In this document: in pieces, positions 62,151-64,000 of the stretch | How the letters are laid out: every line of letters begins with the position of its first letter | Numbering within the stretch: the stretch's first letter is position 1 | The notes under the pieces: generated by a model | The model's input: the letters and a program-made list of their open reading frames with translations, nothing else | The model's database searches: none | What the model was told of the DNA's origin: nothing | Program-made: the position numbers and the translations under genes | From: Deinococcus aerius | GTDB lineage: Bacteria; Deinococcota; Deinococci; Deinococcales; Deinococcaceae | Direction of reading: 5' to 3' | Length of the DNA: 64,000 nucleotides | Assembly (NCBI RefSeq): GCF_002897375.1 | Contig: NZ_BFAG01000003.1 | Location: forward strand, 186,001 to 250,000

Positions 62151-62720
62151 TCAGCGAGAGGCCCGTGGGGCGTACGCCGCCCACAGGAACGCCATGAGCA
62201 GGGCGGGAGTCGCGAGCGCCGTCAGGCCGAGCGACGTGAGCTTCAACCTTTTGCAGGCCACCCCGAGGTGCGCAGCCGGACCGTCCGGGCGTGCCCGGCC
62301 CTCACTCAGCAGCAGGAAGCAGACGTTTTCCCCGTAGTCAAACCCGGTGGCAAGAAGTGGCCACAGCGGGGCATGCCAGCGCAGAAGTCGCGCAGGCCAC
62401 ACGCCTGCCCGGCTCAGCAGCCGTGCCCACACCAACCCCAGGAACAGGGCCGCCACGAGCGGGAACACCAGGTCCGCCACGAAGAATGCCCGGTACCACC
62501 GCCGCGAGCCGGGGGTGTAGGCCCCGAGCTGCGCCGTCACCCCCGCGGCCGTGAGGCGATTCTGGAAGTCGAACGGCTCGTGCCCATCCGTATGCGCCTG
62601 AAAAGCTCGCCCGGTCCGCCGCAGCACCCGGAAGCTCAGGAGGGCCAGCCCCCCGGCGACCGGAATCGGCCAGCCCCACCCCGCCGTTCGAACCAGCAGA
62701 ACAGTCAGTCTTGAAAGCAT
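62151..62720 (-). CDS. Small membrane protein of unknown function
   Basis: A 189-residue membrane protein with about four hydrophobic helices (TVLLVRTAGWGWPIPVAGGLALL, FFVADLVFPLVAALFLGLVWARLL, LLRWHAPLWPLLATGFDYGENVCFLLL, LTALATPALLMAFLWAAYAP). A GFDYGENVCFLLL stretch with a charged pair inside a helix is notable. The frame is open to 62891, but GGAGA lies 8 nt before ATG 62720. No family is recognised. Confidence 0.65.
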   Translation of the reverse strand: MLSRLTVLLVRTAGWGWPIPVAGGLALLSFRVLRRTGRAFQAHTDGHEPFDFQNRLTAAGVTAQLGAYTPGSRRWYRAFFVADLVFPLVAALFLGLVWARLLSRAGVWPARLLRWHAPLWPLLATGFDYGENVCFLLLSEGRARPDGPAAHLGVACKRLKLTSLGLTALATPALLMAFLWAAYAPRASR

Positions 62721-62852
62721 TTCCCTGTCTCCTTCCGGGTGACCTGAGTTCGGGGCGACTGGGGCTGGGCACAAGATGCGCGGGTTCCCTTGTTCCAGGG
62801 GGCAGGCTGGGACTTCATCCCCAGGCGACCCCCATGCACTGTTGCGGCAAGC

Positions 62853-62891
62853 ATAAAGAAACGTGACCTCCCCTGGAAACAGGAAGGTCAC
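62853..62891 (-). terminator. Terminator of the S41 protease gene
   Basis: On the minus strand GTGACCTTCC pairs with the complementary right arm (62891-62882 with 62873-62863), with an eight-base loop, then GTTTCTTTAT. It begins 17 nt after the protease stop. Confidence 0.78.
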
Positions 62892-62908
62892 GGCCGGATG
62901 CGGGCGCC

Positions 62909-64000
62909 TTACTTCAGCAGGTCCACGGCCTTTTTCAGGATCGCGTCGCCCTGCACGTCCACGACCGCCTCGCCCTGGGTGGCCGAGCGGGTGGGGCGCT
63001 TCACCTCACCGGTGTAGGTGAACTTGCCGTCCTTGTCGGCGGTGACGGTAACGGGCTTGCCGCCCACGGTGAGGGTGAGCTTGGCACCCGGGGCCAGGCC
63101 GCCGCCCGTGAAGTTCAGGGGCACGGTGTAGCGGGTGTCCTTCACGACCACGTCGGGCGTGATGCCCTTCTTGTGGATCTGGCGGCCCTTGGGGGTCAGC
63201 CACTCGTTGGCGACGATGGCGACCTTGCCGCCGTCCGGGGTGTCGAGCGGAATCTGCGCCACGCCCTTGCCGAAGGTCTGCTCACCCACGATGGTGGCCC
63301 GCCCGGTGTCCTGAAGCGCGCCCGACACGACCTCGCTGGCGCTGGCGCTGTTCTTGTTCACGAGAACGATCAGCTTGCCGGTGTAGTCCGAGGCGCCGCG
63401 GGTGGCCCGGCCGTACACCTGAGTTTTGCCGCTGCGGTCCCGCAGGCTGACGATGTTGCCACTCTGGAGGAACTGGTCGGCCACGTCCACGCCCGCGTTC
63501 AGCAGGCCACCGCCGTTGTCGCGCAGGTCGACGATAAGCTTCCCCACGCCGCGCTTCTCCATGCTGGTAACCGCCGCGCGGAACTGCTCGCTGGCCTTCT
63601 CGTTGTAGAAGGTGTTCAGCGCGATGTAGCCAACATTGCCGGGCAGCATGGTCTGCTCGACGCTCACGATGGTGACGGGCTGACGCTCCATCTTCACCGT
63701 GTAGGGCTTGCCGTCGCGCGAGAAGGTCACGCTCACCGCCGTGCCCTGCTTGCCGCGCACGAGCTGCACGATCTCGTTGAGTTTGGCGGTGAGCACGTCC
63801 TTGTCGCCGATCTTCACGAACACGTCGCCGATCTGCACGCCCGCGTTCGCGGCGGCGCCGCCCTTGTAGACGTTGTCCACCTTGCCGCCGCTGCCGTCGG
63901 CGTTGGCCGCCACCAGCGTCACGCCGATGCCGTAGAACTGTCCGGCGAGGTTCTCCGCGTCGATGGCGCTGTCGGCGGGCTCGGAGTAGTAGGTGAACTC
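62909..64000 (-). CDS. S41-family C-terminal processing protease (5' end outside window)
   Basis: At least 363 residues of a tail-specific protease; the frame is open across the right edge. A PDZ domain (VYKGGAAANAGVQIGDVFVKIGDKDVLT) precedes the S41 core: KLIVDLRDNGGGLLNAGVDVADQFL, the catalytic serine in VLVNKNSASASEVVSGALQ, and the catalytic lysine in TIVGEQTFGKGVAQ. A C-terminal beta extension (NFTGGGLAPGAKLTLTVGGKPVTVTADKDGKF) follows. Such proteases are exported and trim envelope proteins. Signal peptide not in the window. Confidence 0.92.
   Translation of the reverse strand, partial: EFTYYSEPADSAIDAENLAGQFYGIGVTLVAANADGSGGKVDNVYKGGAAANAGVQIGDVFVKIGDKDVLTAKLNEIVQLVRGKQGTAVSVTFSRDGKPYTVKMERQPVTIVSVEQTMLPGNVGYIALNTFYNEKASEQFRAAVTSMEKRGVGKLIVDLRDNGGGLLNAGVDVADQFLQSGNIVSLRDRSGKTQVYGRATRGASDYTGKLIVLVNKNSASASEVVSGALQDTGRATIVGEQTFGKGVAQIPLDTPDGGKVAIVANEWLTPKGRQIHKKGITPDVVVKDTRYTVPLNFTGGGLAPGAKLTLTVGGKPVTVTADKDGKFTYTGEVKRPTRSATQGEAVVDVQGDAILKKAVDLLK

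Overview
The window looks like chromosomal DNA of a Deinococcus species. It is very GC-rich and almost fully coding. It carries gene sets typical of that genus: a nurA-herA pair, a DdrI-like CRP regulator, an LEA-like desiccation protein, LysJ of the amino-carrier lysine pathway, and gyrA behind a palindrome resembling the radiation/desiccation response motif. Many genes start with no Shine-Dalgarno sequence: a TANNNT hexamer ends 5-8 nt before the start codon. This is the leaderless-mRNA arrangement known from Deinococcus, and I used it to choose many starts. No rRNA, tRNA, CRISPR array, prophage or transposase gene was seen. Descriptions of protein families are from memory and no database was searched. 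Layout: 1-4.8 kb is a sulfur block (end of cysC, cysH, sat, then an SsuABC-type importer) closed by a strong terminator. 4.9-8.3 kb holds, on the minus strand, a MATE exporter, lysJ and a flavin-binding PNPOx-like protein. The last of these diverges from a MocR/PdxR-type regulator across only 18 bp. 9.8-14.3 kb holds two coupled secreted paralogues and nurA-herA. 14.4-18.5 kb holds a CRP regulator, a deacetylase-like hydrolase, a lipoprotein beta-propeller and a PfkB kinase. 18.7-23.7 kb holds an HD-GYP protein, gyrA and the DdrI-like regulator. 23.8-31.3 kb (plus strand) holds two unrelated ferredoxin-NADP reductase-type enzymes, a membrane acyltransferase-like/acyl-ACP-reductase-like fusion, a secreted phospholipase D-like protein and ispH. 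31.5-36.2 kb holds an unknown protein, a gamma-carbonic-anhydrase-like protein, a Nudix hydrolase, a cold-shock protein, a DUF898 protein and an M48 protease. 36.3-38.4 kb is a minus-strand operon: a trans-sulfuration enzyme, a frameshifted gene and a DUF99 protein. 38.5-45.6 kb holds a nitroreductase, an iron/cobalamin-type binding protein, two membrane proteins, Rel and a TetR regulator. 45.8-50.3 kb holds a single-chain CoA-transferase plus thiolase pair and pgi. 50.3-56.6 kb holds an HNH protein, a DUF1517 protein, the LEA-like gene, clpS-clpA and an unknown gene. 56.6-64 kb holds a flavin monooxygenase-like gene, a possible trypco2 protein, yidD, a glycolipid-binding family protein, a Gfo/Idh/MocA oxidoreductase, a GNAT enzyme, two unknown genes and the 3' part of an S41 protease gene. 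Non-coding stretches carry at least three families of short palindromic dispersed repeats and one 139-bp element with inverted ends. The clearest functional groups are sulfate reduction with organosulfur uptake (1-4.8 kb), DNA end processing (nurA-herA), stress biology (gyrA motif, DdrI-like, LEA-like, ClpS-ClpA, Rel), and CoA-ester turnover (CoA-transferase plus thiolase). The most unusual items are the membrane-acyltransferase/acyl-reductase fusion at 27.0-28.7 kb, the overlapping divergent leaderless promoters at 8.34 kb, and the frameshifted gene at 36.9-37.2 kb.
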